Assembly (NCBI RefSeq): GCF_003955715.1 | Contig: NZ_CP034463.1 | Coordinates: 4,526,001 to 4,590,000 of the forward strand | Direction of reading: 5' to 3' | DNA from: Streptomyces aquilus | GTDB taxonomy: Bacteria > Actinomycetota > Actinomycetes > Streptomycetales > Streptomycetaceae | DNA: 64,000 nt | Part shown: in pieces, positions 26,505 to 34,906 of the stretch | Layout: each line of letters opens with the position of its first letter | Numbering within the stretch: position 1 is the first letter of the stretch | The notes under the pieces: generated by a model | The model's database searches: none | What the model was told of the DNA's origin: nothing | The model's input: only the letters and a program-made list of their open reading frames with translations | Program-made: the position numbers and the translations under genes

Positions 26505-27791
26505 CTAACCCTGGGTAACCCGAGGGCGGAGGACATCCGGCAGGCCCCGGTGCCGCAGCACCTCCGGGACCGCCACCGTCCCGTCCGGCCACTGGTGCTG
26601 CTCCAGGATCGCGGGGAGGAGACGGCTGGTGGCAAGGCCCGAGGCGTTGAGGGTGTGCACGTACGCCGTCCTGCCGCCGCCCGCCGGGCGGTAGCGGATG
26701 CCGCCGCGCCGGGCCTGGTACTCGCGGGCGTTCGACACCGAGCTGACCTCGGCGTACGCGCCGAGGCTGGGCAGCCACACCTCGACGTCGTAGGTCTTGG
26801 CCTGGGCGGGGCTGGTGTCTTTGGCGGCGAGTTTGGTGACGCGGTAGTGGAGGCCGAGCCCGGCCACCAACTCCTCGGCCCGCGCGAGGAGTTCCAGCTG
26901 GGCGGCCTCCGAGTCCTCCGGCCGGGCGAACTGGAACAGCTCGACCTTGTTGAACTGGTGGCCGCGCAGGGTGCCGCGCTCCGCGGTGCGGTGGCTGCCG
27001 CTCTCCACCCGGTAACAGGGCGTGTAGGCCACGTACTTGAGCGGCAGGTCGCGCTCGTCGAGGGTCTCGCCGCGGTGCAGGTTGACGAGGGCGGTCTCGG
27101 CGGTGGGGAGCAGGAAGCGGCGTCCACCGCCCTCGCCGGTGCGGAAGACCTCGTCGGCGAACTTCGGGAACTGGCCCGCGGTGTAACCGGCCTCCTCGGT
27201 CAGCAGGTGCGGGGGCAGCACGAACTCGTAGCCCGCCCGGCGGTGCGCGTCGAGGAAGTGGTTGAGCAGCGCCCACTCCAGGGCGGCGCCCTCGCCCCGG
27301 TAGACCCAGTAGCCGTTGCCGGCGAGACGGACGCCACGGCGGTGGTCGACCAGGCCGAGTTCCTCGCTGAGCGTCACGTGATCCCGTACCGGCTGGGCGA
27401 GTTCGGGCGGGGCGCCGACAGTCCGTACGACCTGGTTGTGTTCCTTGCCGCCCGCGAGGACGTCGTCGGCCGGGAGGTTGGGCAGTCCGTCGAGGAACTC
27501 CTGATGCCGCTGGGCGAGCCGCCTGAGCGCCGCGTCGGCTTCGGCGAGCCGTCCGGTCAACTCCTGGGCCTGGGCCTGAAGTTCCTCACCCGGGTCGCCG
27601 TCCCTGCGCCGGGCGCCCACGGCGGCCGAGATCCGGCGCCGCTCGGCCCGTAGTTCCTCCACGGCGGTACGGGCCGCGCGGAACTCGGCGTCGAGGGCGA
27701 GGAAGCCGGGGACGTCGACGTCGACGCCCCGCTTGCGCAGGCCGTCGCGGACACGGTCGGGGTGCTGTCGGATGAGGGTGACGTCGAGCAT
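26505..27791 (-). CDS. Seryl-tRNA synthetase, divergent second-copy type
   Basis: The 428-residue enzyme has the N-terminal tRNA-binding coiled-coil arm (residues ~30-110) and the class II catalytic core, including the TAETALVNLHRGE loop, the motif 2 region (YRVESGSHRTAERGTLRGHQF) with its Arg, and the motif 3 region (ALEWALLN...; NASGLATSRLLPAILE). It charges tRNA-Ser. Its start (MLDVTLIRQHPDRVRDGL) differs from what I recall of the housekeeping Streptomyces SerRS, so it may be an accessory copy. ATG at 27791 follows CGGAGCAG. It sits behind a T-box leader, so expression should respond to uncharged tRNA-Ser. Second SerRS copies can confer resistance to seryl-adenylate mimics or supply Ser-tRNA for biosynthesis. 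Confidence 0.88.
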   Translation of the reverse strand: MLDVTLIRQHPDRVRDGLRKRGVDVDVPGFLALDAEFRAARTAVEELRAERRRISAAVGARRRDGDPGEELQAQAQELTGRLAEADAALRRLAQRHQEFLDGLPNLPADDVLAGGKEHNQVVRTVGAPPELAQPVRDHVTLSEELGLVDHRRGVRLAGNGYWVYRGEGAALEWALLNHFLDAHRRAGYEFVLPPHLLTEEAGYTAGQFPKFADEVFRTGEGGGRRFLLPTAETALVNLHRGETLDERDLPLKYVAYTPCYRVESGSHRTAERGTLRGHQFNKVELFQFARPEDSEAAQLELLARAEELVAGLGLHYRVTKLAAKDTSPAQAKTYDVEVWLPSLGAYAEVSSVSNAREYQARRGGIRYRPAGGGRTAYVHTLNASGLATSRLLPAILEQHQWPDGTVAVPEVLRHRGLPDVLRPRVTQG

Positions 27792-28070
27792 GTCGCTGCT
27801 CCGTCCGGTCTCGTCCGGAGCGGCATGCACCGCCCCGGGGCTGATCCCTCGGGGCGTGGGCGAGAGGGTGCTCGCGGTGCCACCACGCCTTCACCGCCGT
27901 ACGCCACTGTCGTGGGTACGACGGTCTCGTCGGGCCCGGTGACGGGGGCCGGCCGGCGGGGCATTTCCTCCCCGCACTCGGGAGTGGATTCGCGCCGGGC
28001 CGGCGAGGCCGCCCTCACACCCACCGGCGGCTCTCTCGACTCGCGTGACCCGGGCTACTTGTCTCCGTCA
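27792..28070 (-). promoter_or_regulatory. T-box riboswitch leader with serine UCC specifier
   Basis: Read on the minus strand, the 280-nt leader contains the T-box landmarks in order. Near 28070-28053 is a stem I base with GACGGAGACAAGTAG, then AGAGAGCCGCCGGTGGGTGTG (28036 downward, in two overlapping pieces), which matches the conserved stem I AG-bulge and distal-loop region. The specifier loop reads GAATCCA with TCC (Ser) at 27988-27986. The T-box sequence GGCGTGGTGGCACCGCG lies at 27889-27873. A hairpin CGCCCCG/CGGGGCG (27856-27831) follows. There is no U-tract, so control could be transcriptional or translational. The gap 27792-28199 shows no protein gene. Confidence 0.85.
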
Positions 28071-28141
28071 GCGCGTTGTGGCCGAGGGTAGGGGACGGGG
28101 CGGGGGCGGGGGAAACGGATTTCGGGCGGCCGGAACGGCGA

Positions 28142-28172
28142 CGGCCGGGGCCCCTCGTACAGGTCCCGGCCG
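28142..28172 (-). terminator. Hairpin terminator after the AhpD-like gene
   Basis: CGGCCGGG pairs with CCCGGCCG about 28 bp beyond the stop of the minus-strand AhpD-like gene and upstream of the T-box leader. There is no clear T-run. Confidence 0.6.
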
Positions 28173-28199
28173 CGCCTCGGTCGTACCGCCCCGGTGGTG

Positions 28200-28670
28200 T
28201 CAGTGGAGCATGCCGACCTGGTAGTCGCCGGCCGGCTGACGGGTCATGACGTTCATGCGGTTGAAGAAGTTGATCACGCCGATCAGCATCACGAGGGCCA
28301 GCAGCTGCTCCTCGTCGTAGTGCTTCGCGGCGTTCTGCCACACGTCGTCCGGCACTCCGGAGCCGTCGGCGAGCCGGGTGCCCGCCTCCGTCAGCTCCAG
28401 CGCCGCCCGCTCCGGCTCGGTGAAGGCCTTGGCCTCGCGCCACGCGGCGACCATGAGCAGCCGGTGCTGGGTCTCTCCCGCGGCGGCGGCCTCCTTGGTG
28501 TGCATGTCGAGGCAGGCCCCGCAGCCGTTGATCTGGCTCGCGCGGATCTTGACCAGCTCCTGTGTCGCGGCCGGTACGCCGGACTCGGCGACCGCCTTGT
28601 TCGCCGCGATGAGGTGAGGCAGGACCTTGCCCAGGAGGGGGGTGCCGTGGGGGGAGAGCCGGGCTTCCAT
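28200..28670 (-). CDS. AhpD/carboxymuconolactone decarboxylase-family peroxidase-like protein
   Basis: The 156-residue protein has the AhpD-like core with a redox CxxC followed by His (INGCGACLDMHTKEA), as in alkylhydroperoxidase D and related disulphide reductants. The second half (FFNRMNVMTRQP) matches the common Streptomyces CMD-domain subfamily. It probably reduces peroxides or acts as a thiol-disulphide carrier in the cytosol. Upstream there is no OxyR-type gene. Confidence in the family is high and in the exact reaction low. Confidence 0.85.
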   Translation of the reverse strand: MEARLSPHGTPLLGKVLPHLIAANKAVAESGVPAATQELVKIRASQINGCGACLDMHTKEAAAAGETQHRLLMVAAWREAKAFTEPERAALELTEAGTRLADGSGVPDDVWQNAAKHYDEEQLLALVMLIGVINFFNRMNVMTRQPAGDYQVGMLH

Positions 28671-28776
28671 GGTGTGCTCCTCTGCCGTTGCTTGGCCTTA
28701 CACACCTAGGACTGAAGGACCCGGTCCATTTGTGACATCAGCGAATGTGACCTGCGTCACGTGCGATAGCCACCGC

Positions 28777-29292
28777 TTACGCGGGCGCTCCGAGCTCCGC
28801 CCAGACCGTCTTGCCCGTCACCCCGGGGTTACGGATGACCCCCCAGTCGAGGCAGAGCCGCTGCACGATGAACATGCCGTGGCCGCCGGGACGGCCCGCG
28901 CGGTGCGGGGTGCGCGGCGCCGGCTGGCCCGTGCCGCGGTCGGAGACCTCGACGCGGATCACCTTGTTGTCGCAGGCGATCCACAGCTCGTCCGGCCCCT
29001 CGGCATGCAGACAGGCGTTGGTGACCAGCTCGGAGACGACGAGCAGCACGTCCTCGGCGGCGGCCCGCTGGTCCGCGGTGGCGGCGGGCAGCCAGCCCCA
29101 CGCGTACAGCGCCTGCCGGGCGAAGTCGCGGGCCAGCGGGACGACCCCGCTCGCGCCGTCGAAGCTCAGCCTGCGGACCTGCCGGCCCGCCGAGGAGTCA
29201 GACGGCACGACCGCACCCCCTTCGGACGCCCCGGAAGCGCCGTCGGCCTCCCGGCCGCGGTCGCCCGGCGAGTAAGGCCGGGTGCTGCTCAT
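28777..29292 (-). CDS. RsbW/SpoIIAB-type ATP-binding anti-sigma factor
   Basis: The 171-residue protein has a disordered N terminus and a GHKL ATPase domain: VVSELVTNACLHA (N-box), VSDRGTG (G1) and GGHGMFIVQRL (G2). Such proteins bind a sigma factor and phosphorylate a STAS antagonist. The STAS gene lies upstream on the same strand and a SigB/SigF-type sigma gene is just beyond, so the three form a partner-switching unit. By position it may correspond to the SigI anti-sigma of S. coelicolor, but gene orientation differs from what I remember, so I give no symbol. Confidence 0.85.
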   Translation of the reverse strand: MSSTRPYSPGDRGREADGASGASEGGAVVPSDSSAGRQVRRLSFDGASGVVPLARDFARQALYAWGWLPAATADQRAAAEDVLLVVSELVTNACLHAEGPDELWIACDNKVIRVEVSDRGTGQPAPRTPHRAGRPGGHGMFIVQRLCLDWGVIRNPGVTGKTVWAELGAPA

Positions 29293-29523
29293 CAGCGCTT
29301 CACCTCACCGATTCACCAAGTCATCAATTCACGATTCAATAGTCACGTCGCGGACGTGTCCCCCGCGCGACTTTTGCGGATGTCGCCTCCGCGACGCCCA
29401 GGATGTCTCCTGCCCGACCGAACCGGCAGAACACCCCCTGTTTCGGTACGGAAGGCGACACGCGGGAAAAGCGCCGTGCCACCCGGGACGGCGACGAGCT
29501 CCGCGCGGCCGGCACGGACCGGC

Positions 29524-29901
29524 TCAGCCGGCCTCGTCGGCCAGGGCCGCGGCGAGCGTGTCATGCACGGTGAAGACCGCGTCCGCACCCGTGATCTCGA
29601 AGACGCGCGCCACCACGGGCAGCATCCCCGCGAGATGCACCCCACCCCCGGCGGCCTCCGCCTTCAGTCGCGCCCCCAGCAGTACGTTCAGGCCCGTGGA
29701 GTCACAGAACTCCAGGCGCGAACAGTCGACCACCAGGCGACTGAAGCCCTTGGCGAGGCACTCCTCGAGTGGCTCACGCAACAAATCGGCCGTGTGGTGA
29801 TCGAGCTCACCTGCCGGGGTCACGACGGCGCTGGCGCCCTCTTCCCGCACCTCGACCAGAAGCCGGCCAGACTGTGCGCTGCCGACCGTCCCGCGGTCCA
29901 T
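29524..29901 (-). CDS. STAS-domain anti-sigma factor antagonist
   Basis: The 125-residue single STAS domain carries the phosphorylatable Ser in EFCDSTGLNVLLGA, as in SpoIIAA, RsbV and BldG. When dephosphorylated, such proteins free the sigma factor by binding its anti-sigma kinase. It is separated by 231 bp from the ATPase gene downstream and is divergent from the sigma gene, whose promoter shares the 249-bp gap 29902-30150. Confidence 0.88.
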   Translation of the reverse strand: MDRGTVGSAQSGRLLVEVREEGASAVVTPAGELDHHTADLLREPLEECLAKGFSRLVVDCSRLEFCDSTGLNVLLGARLKAEAAGGGVHLAGMLPVVARVFEITGADAVFTVHDTLAAALADEAG

Positions 29902-30150
29902 GCCGTCTCTCTCTCCCGACGTCGTGGCTGCTGTTGACGCCCTCGAACACTACGCCTTCCTCACACACCCTGACACCTGAACATCCGCACACAAACGGAC
30001 ATTTCTCCACAGAACGCACTTGCGGTGAGGTCGGGATAGCGGGTAGGGCTAGTAGGGACACGTACTCGACACGGCCGGCTTTGGAGGCGCCGCACACCGC
30101 AGTGCACGCACGGCTTCGGCAGCCACATGCCGAGAACGATGGAGGACATC

Positions 30151-31080
30151 ATGTCACCCCGGCTCGACGCATCGCATACCCAGATCGCGACGTCGACATC
30201 CCCCCCGGAACAGCTGGATCCCATCGAGCAGCTCGAACAGATGGAACGGATCGAGCAGGACCAGCGGGACGACCTGCTGGCCGGGCTTCCGGAGATCCCC
30301 CCGTACGACGAGGTGGGGCCGGTGGACGCACGAGCCCTGTCCAAGACCCTCTTCGCGCGCCTGGAGTCGCTGGAGGAGGGCACCCACGAATACTCGTACG
30401 TCCGCAACACGCTCGTCGAGCTCAACCTGGCCCTGGTCAAGTTCGCCGCCTCCCGCTTCCGCTCCCGCAGCGAGCCGATGGAGGACATCATCCAGGTCGG
30501 CACGATCGGCCTGATCAAGGCGATCGACCGCTTCGAGCTCAGCCGCGGTGTGGAGTTCCCCACCTTCGCGATGCCGACGATCGTCGGCGAGATCAAGCGC
30601 TTCTTCCGCGACACCTCGTGGTCGGTGCGGGTACCCCGCCGTCTTCAGGAACTCCGCCTCGACCTGGCCAAGGCCGGCGACGAACTGGCGCAGAAGCTGG
30701 ACCGGGCACCGACGGTCGCCGAACTCGCCGAGCGCCTGGGGCTGACGAAGGACGAGGTCGTGGAGGGCATGGCCGCCTCCAACGCGTACACCGCGTCGTC
30801 GCTGGACGCGCAGCCGGAGGAGGACGACGCCGAGGGCGCGCTGGCGGACCGGATCGGTTACGAGGACCACGGCATCGAGGGCATCGAGTACGTGGAGTCC
30901 CTGAAGCCCCTGATCGCCGACCTCCCCGCCCGGGACCGGAAGATCCTGTCCCTGCGCTTCGTGGCGGGCATGACCCAGTCGGAGATCGGCGACGAGCTGG
31001 GCATCTCGCAGATGCATGTGTCACGGCTGCTGTCGCGGACGCTGGTGCGGCTGCGAAAAGGGCTGACAGTCGAGGATTGA
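30151..31080 (+). CDS. RNA polymerase sigma factor of the SigB/SigF group
   Basis: The 309-residue protein has regions 1.2-2 (NTLVELNLALVKFAASRFRSR; DIIQVGTIGLIKAIDRFELSRGVEF; PTIVGEIKRFFRDTSW), region 3 (LQELRLDLAKAGDELAQKL) and a region 4 helix-turn-helix (GMTQSEIGDELGISQMHVSRLL). This is the stress and development group with nine or so members in Streptomyces. GGAGGA at 30141-30146 favours the ATG at 30151. ATGs at 30127 and 30139 are alternatives. Its position next to a STAS/ATPase pair and hutI suggests the SigI orthologue, but this is inference. Confidence 0.93.
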   Translation: MSPRLDASHTQIATSTSPPEQLDPIEQLEQMERIEQDQRDDLLAGLPEIPPYDEVGPVDARALSKTLFARLESLEEGTHEYSYVRNTLVELNLALVKFAASRFRSRSEPMEDIIQVGTIGLIKAIDRFELSRGVEFPTFAMPTIVGEIKRFFRDTSWSVRVPRRLQELRLDLAKAGDELAQKLDRAPTVAELAERLGLTKDEVVEGMAASNAYTASSLDAQPEEDDAEGALADRIGYEDHGIEGIEYVESLKPLIADLPARDRKILSLRFVAGMTQSEIGDELGISQMHVSRLLSRTLVRLRKGLTVED

Positions 31081-31131
31081 CCCCTGGTTTTTTCAGGTGC
31101 GGGACTGCTTTTCAGGTGCGGGGCGTGTGCG

Positions 31132-32304
31132 TCAGACGACGCGCACGCCCCGTCGCCATACCCCGCTCACCAGCGGCACCCCCGGCCGGTAGGCCAGGTG
31201 GACGTGGCTCGGGGCGTCGAGGAGGGTGAGGTCCGCCCGGGCGCCCGCGGTGATCCTGCCGACGTCCGTGCGCCGCAGGGCGGCCGCGCCGCCCGCCGTG
31301 GCCGACCAGACCGCCTCGTCCGGGGTCATGCCCATGTCCCGCACGGCGAGCGCGATGCAGAACGGCACGGACGAGGTGAAGGACGAGCCCGGGTTGCAGT
31401 CGGTGGACAGGGCCACGGTGACACCGGCGTCGAGGAGGCGACGGGCGTCCGGCCACTCGGCGCGGGTGGAGAACTCGGCGCCGGGCAGCAGCGTGGCGAC
31501 GGTGTCGCCGTTCGCGAGGGCGTCGACGTCGGCGTCCGTGAGGTGGGTGCAGTGGTCGGCGCTGGCGGCGTCGAGTTCGACGGCCAGCTGGACGCCGGGG
31601 CCGTAGGACAGCTGGTTGGCGTGGATGCGCGGGTGCAGGCCCTTGGCCTTGCCGGCGGTGAGGATCGCGCGGGCCTGGTCGCCGTCGAACGCGCCCTTCT
31701 CGCAGAAGACGTCGATCCAACGGGCGTACGGGGCACAGGCGTCGAGCATCTCGCCGGTGACGAGGGCCACGTACGCGGCCGGGTCGTCGGCGTGGTCCGG
31801 GGAGACGATGTGCGCGCCGAGGTAGGTGACCTCGTCGGTGTGGGCGGCGGCGATGCGCAGGGCGCGGGCCTCGTCCTCGACCGTGAGGCCGTAGCCGGAC
31901 TTCGTCTCGAAGGTCGTCGTGCCCTGGCGCAGGGCCTCGTCGAGATAGCGGGTGAGGTTCGCTTCGAGATCCTCGTCGCTCGCGGCGCGGGTCGCGGCGA
32001 CCGTCGTCCGGATGCCGCCCGCGGTGTAGGAGCGGCCCGACATGCGGGCGTTGAACTCCTGGGTGCGGTCGCCCGCGAAGACGAGGTGGGAGTGGGAGTC
32101 CACGAACCCGGGCAGGACGGCCCGTCCCCCGGCGTCGACGCGATTGTCAGTGGCGGGTGCTTTGCTTGATTCACCGGTCCACGCGACGTGGTCGCCGTCG
32201 ATGACGACGGCCGCGTCCTGGATCAGACCGAGGGGGGAGCGGTCACCGAGGGAGGGGTCGTTGGTGACGAGCGCGGCGATGTTGGTGATGACGGTGCTGC
32301 TCAT
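31132..32304 (-). CDS. hutI: Imidazolonepropionase
   Basis: The 390-residue amidohydrolase has the HxH-type metal motif ([16 protein letters not shown]), [30 protein letters not shown] and [13 protein letters not shown] with the catalytic Asp, all typical of HutI. It opens the imidazolone ring to N-formimidoylglutamate, the third step of histidine degradation. It is the last gene of the run hutU, M20 hydrolase, hutF, hutI, 26 bp after hutF. The ATG at 32304 begins [10 protein letters not shown] and is preceded by a modest GAAGGA site. Confidence 0.95.
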   Translation of the reverse strand: MSSTVITNIAALVTNDPSLGDRSPLGLIQDAAVVIDGDHVAWTGESSKAPATDNRVDAGGRAVLPGFVDSHSHLVFAGDRTQEFNARMSGRSYTAGGIRTTVAATRAASDEDLEANLTRYLDEALRQGTTTFETKSGYGLTVEDEARALRIAAAHTDEVTYLGAHIVSPDHADDPAAYVALVTGEMLDACAPYARWIDVFCEKGAFDGDQARAILTAGKAKGLHPRIHANQLSYGPGVQLAVELDAASADHCTHLTDADVDALANGDTVATLLPGAEFSTRAEWPDARRLLDAGVTVALSTDCNPGSSFTSSVPFCIALAVRDMGMTPDEAVWSATAGGAAALRRTDVGRITAGARADLTLLDAPSHVHLAYRPGVPLVSGVWRRGVRVV

Positions 32305-32330
32305 GGCGGTGGCGTCCTTCGGGGTGGTGG

Positions 32331-33662
32331 TCAGCCGCGGAGGGCGTCGACGGCCCGCGCGAGGGCTTGCGGCACATCCGGTACGAGTGTGTGCGCCCCG
32401 TCGCGTACGACCTGCCGGCCGCCCACGACCGTGTGCCGTACGTCCGCTGCCGTCGCCGCGAATACGGCCGTCTCGGCGCCCAGCCGGGGCAGCGGGCCCG
32501 CTGTCCTGACCGAGTCGAGCGCGATCGTCGTGAGGTCGGCGAGGGCGCCGGGCTCGATGGTGCCCGCCGCGTCCCAGCCGAGGGCCGCGTGGCCGTCGGC
32601 GGAGGCGGCCCGCAGCAGCGCCGCCGCGGTCCAGTGGCCGCGGGTGCGGGTGCGCAGCCGCTCGTTCAGCTCCATCGCGCGGGCCTCTTCGAGCAGGTCG
32701 ATGACGGCGTGGCTGTCGGAGCCGAGGGAGAGCGGGGACCCGGCCTTCTGCAAGGCCACGGCCGGGCCGATGCCGTCGGCGAGGTCCCGCTCGGTGGTCG
32801 GGCACATGCACGTCCCGGTCCCCGAGCCGCCGAGGAGGGCGATGTCCTCGTCGGTGAGGTGGGTGTTGTGGACGCCGGTGGTGCGGGGGCCGAGGACGCC
32901 GTGGTCGGCGAGGAGCCGGGTGGGGGTGCGACCGTGGGCCTCCCGGCAGGCGTCGTTCTCGGCGGTCTGCTCGGACAGGTGGACGTGCAGCGGCGCCCGC
33001 CGCTCCTCGGCCCATGCGGCCACGGTCGCCAACTCGCCCGCGGGCACGGCCCGTACGGAGTGGATCGCGACCCCGATCCGCGCGTGATCCCGTTCCTTGA
33101 GAAGTGAACAGCGTTCGGCCCAGGCCTCGGCGGTGCCGTCGGAGAAGCGGAGCTGGTGGGTGTTGGGGGGCTGTCCGAAGCCGGCGGAGAGATAGGCGGT
33201 GTCGAGGAGGGTGATGCGGATACCGGCGTCGGCGGCGGCCGCGATCAGGGCCTCGCCCATGGCGTTGGGGTCGGCGTAGGGGGTGCCGCCGGGGGCGTGG
33301 TGGACGTAGTGGAACTCGCCGACGGAGGTCACGCCGGCCAGCGCCATCTCCGCGTACACGGCCCGGGCGAGGGCGTGGTAGCTCTCCGGGGTCAGCCGGT
33401 CGGCGGTGGCGTACATGACCTCGCGCCAGGTCCAGAAGGTGCCGGAGCCGACCTGGACGGTGCCGCGCAGGGCGCGGTGGAAGGCGTGGCTGTGGGCGTT
33501 GGCGAGGCCGGGGAGGGTGAGGCCGCGCAGGATCTCGGCGCCGGGCGGCGGGGTGGGCACGTCCGTGCGGACGGCGGTGATCCGGCCGTCCGCGACCTCG
33601 ACGGCGACGCCCGGCTCGACGTGGGTGTCGAGCCAGGCGTGCTCCAGCCAGTACGTCGTCAC
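32331..33662 (-). CDS. hutF: Formimidoylglutamate deiminase
   Basis: The 443-residue amidohydrolase starts [12 protein letters not shown] and has the HxH pair in [16 protein letters not shown], His in LHVHLSEQ and the Asp of [11 protein letters not shown], matching HutF. It converts N-formimidoyl-L-glutamate to N-formyl-L-glutamate and ammonia. This indicates the five-step histidine route. The GTG start overlaps the upstream stop by 4 bp (GTGA), so it is coupled to the M20 hydrolase, which could take its product. Confidence 0.93.
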   Translation of the reverse strand: MTTYWLEHAWLDTHVEPGVAVEVADGRITAVRTDVPTPPPGAEILRGLTLPGLANAHSHAFHRALRGTVQVGSGTFWTWREVMYATADRLTPESYHALARAVYAEMALAGVTSVGEFHYVHHAPGGTPYADPNAMGEALIAAAADAGIRITLLDTAYLSAGFGQPPNTHQLRFSDGTAEAWAERCSLLKERDHARIGVAIHSVRAVPAGELATVAAWAEERRAPLHVHLSEQTAENDACREAHGRTPTRLLADHGVLGPRTTGVHNTHLTDEDIALLGGSGTGTCMCPTTERDLADGIGPAVALQKAGSPLSLGSDSHAVIDLLEEARAMELNERLRTRTRGHWTAAALLRAASADGHAALGWDAAGTIEPGALADLTTIALDSVRTAGPLPRLGAETAVFAATAADVRHTVVGGRQVVRDGAHTLVPDVPQALARAVDALRG

Positions 33663-34906
33663 GAGGTGGCCAGTCCTTCCAGTACGTCGGCGAGGGCGAG
33701 GACCCCGGCCACGCAGTCGTCCTCGGCCGCGAACTCGGCCGGGGAGTGCGAGACGCCGGTGGGGTTGCGTACGAACAGCATGGCGGTCGGGATCGTCCCG
33801 GACAGGATTCCGGCGTCGTGTCCGGCACCGGTACCCAGGACGGGGACGCTGAAGTCCGTGTCCTTCGCCTCCTTGCCCAGGATGCGGGCCAGTTCGTCGC
33901 GCAGGGCGTGGTCGAACTCGACGACGGGGGTGAAGGACTCCCGGACGATGTCGAGGGCGATGCCGTGGGCGTCGGCGTACTCGCGGGCGGCCTTCTCGAT
34001 CCCGCCGACCACCTGGTCCAGGCTCGCCTGGTCGGCGGCGCGGGAGTCGAGCCAGCCGCGCACGAGGGAGGGGATCGCGTTGACGCCGTTGGGTTCGACG
34101 GAGATCTTGCCGAAGGTGGCGACGGCACCGGCGAGTTCGGCCTCGCGGCGGGCGGCGAGGACGGTCTCGGCGTACGACAGCATGGGGTCGTGCCGGTCGA
34201 CGAGACGGGTGGTGCCGGCGTGGTTCGCCTCGCCCCGGAAGTCGAAGCGCCAGCGGCCGTGCGGCCAGATGGCGCTGGCGATGCCGACGCGGTCGCCGGA
34301 CAGGTCCAGCGCGCGGCCCTGCTCGACGTGCAGTTCGACGAAGGCGCCGATGCGGCCGAGCCGCTCGTGGTCGGCCCCGATGGCGTCGGGGTCGTACCCG
34401 GCGGCCTCCATGGCCCGGGGCAGGCTGATGCCCTCGCCGTCGGTCAGCCGGTGCGCCTGCTCGACGGTGAGCTGCCCGGAGGCGAGCCGTGAGCCGACGC
34501 AGGCGAGCCCGAAGCGGGCGCCTTCCTCGTCGCCGAAGTTGACGATGGCGAGGGGCTTGGTGAACTCCACCCGCCGGGCCCGCAGTTCGTCGAGCGCGGC
34601 GAAGGACGACACGACGCCGAGCGGCCCGTCGAAGGCCCCGCCGTCGGGCACGGAGTCCAGATGCGACCCGGTGACGACGGCGTCCCCGGCGGTCGGGTCC
34701 CCGAGCCAGGCCCATTGGTTGCCGTTCCGGTCGAGCTCGTAGCTCATCCCCCGCGCCTCGGCCTGCTCCTTGAACCAGGCCCGGCATTCGGCGTCGGCGC
34801 CGGTCCAGGCGAAGCGGCGGTAGCCGTGGGAGTCGGGGTGGCGGCCGATGGGGAGCAGCTCGCGCCACATGGTGTGGAACGAGCTGCCGTGGGACGTCTG
34901 CGTCAC
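33659..34906 (-). CDS. M20-family amidohydrolase, candidate N-formylglutamate deformylase
   Basis: The 415-residue protein is an M20 carbamoylase/allantoate amidohydrolase homologue with metal ligands in GSHLDSV, the [11 protein letters not shown] pair, [10 protein letters not shown] and the [11 protein letters not shown] segment. Sequence alone suggests an N-carbamoyl or allantoate substrate. Yet it is locked into the hut operon by 4-bp overlaps on both sides (GTGA with hutU, GTGA with hutF), and no HutG is present. I therefore infer hydrolysis of N-formyl-L-glutamate to glutamate and formate. The GTG start at 34906 overlaps the hutU stop. Confidence 0.85.
   Translation of the reverse strand: MTQTSHGSSFHTMWRELLPIGRHPDSHGYRRFAWTGADAECRAWFKEQAEARGMSYELDRNGNQWAWLGDPTAGDAVVTGSHLDSVPDGGAFDGPLGVVSSFAALDELRARRVEFTKPLAIVNFGDEEGARFGLACVGSRLASGQLTVEQAHRLTDGEGISLPRAMEAAGYDPDAIGADHERLGRIGAFVELHVEQGRALDLSGDRVGIASAIWPHGRWRFDFRGEANHAGTTRLVDRHDPMLSYAETVLAARREAELAGAVATFGKISVEPNGVNAIPSLVRGWLDSRAADQASLDQVVGGIEKAAREYADAHGIALDIVRESFTPVVEFDHALRDELARILGKEAKDTDFSVPVLGTGAGHDAGILSGTIPTAMLFVRNPTGVSHSPAEFAAEDDCVAGVLALADVLEGLATS

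Noticed and set aside
30154..31017. A 287-codon open frame antisense to the sigma factor gene, and many similar long antisense frames across the window
   Set aside because: High G+C DNA leaves long stop-free frames opposite real genes. Composition (Arg, Ala, Gly, Pro-rich or biased to His/Asp) and lack of motifs or ribosome sites show they are shadows.
28777..31080. Assigning sigI/arsI/prsI symbols from remembered S. coelicolor gene order
   Set aside because: The orientation here may not match, and no sequence comparison was possible.
33659..34906. Naming this gene allC (allantoate amidohydrolase)
   Set aside because: It is embedded in the hut operon with overlaps on both sides and no other allantoin genes are present, so the annotation from similarity alone is doubtful.
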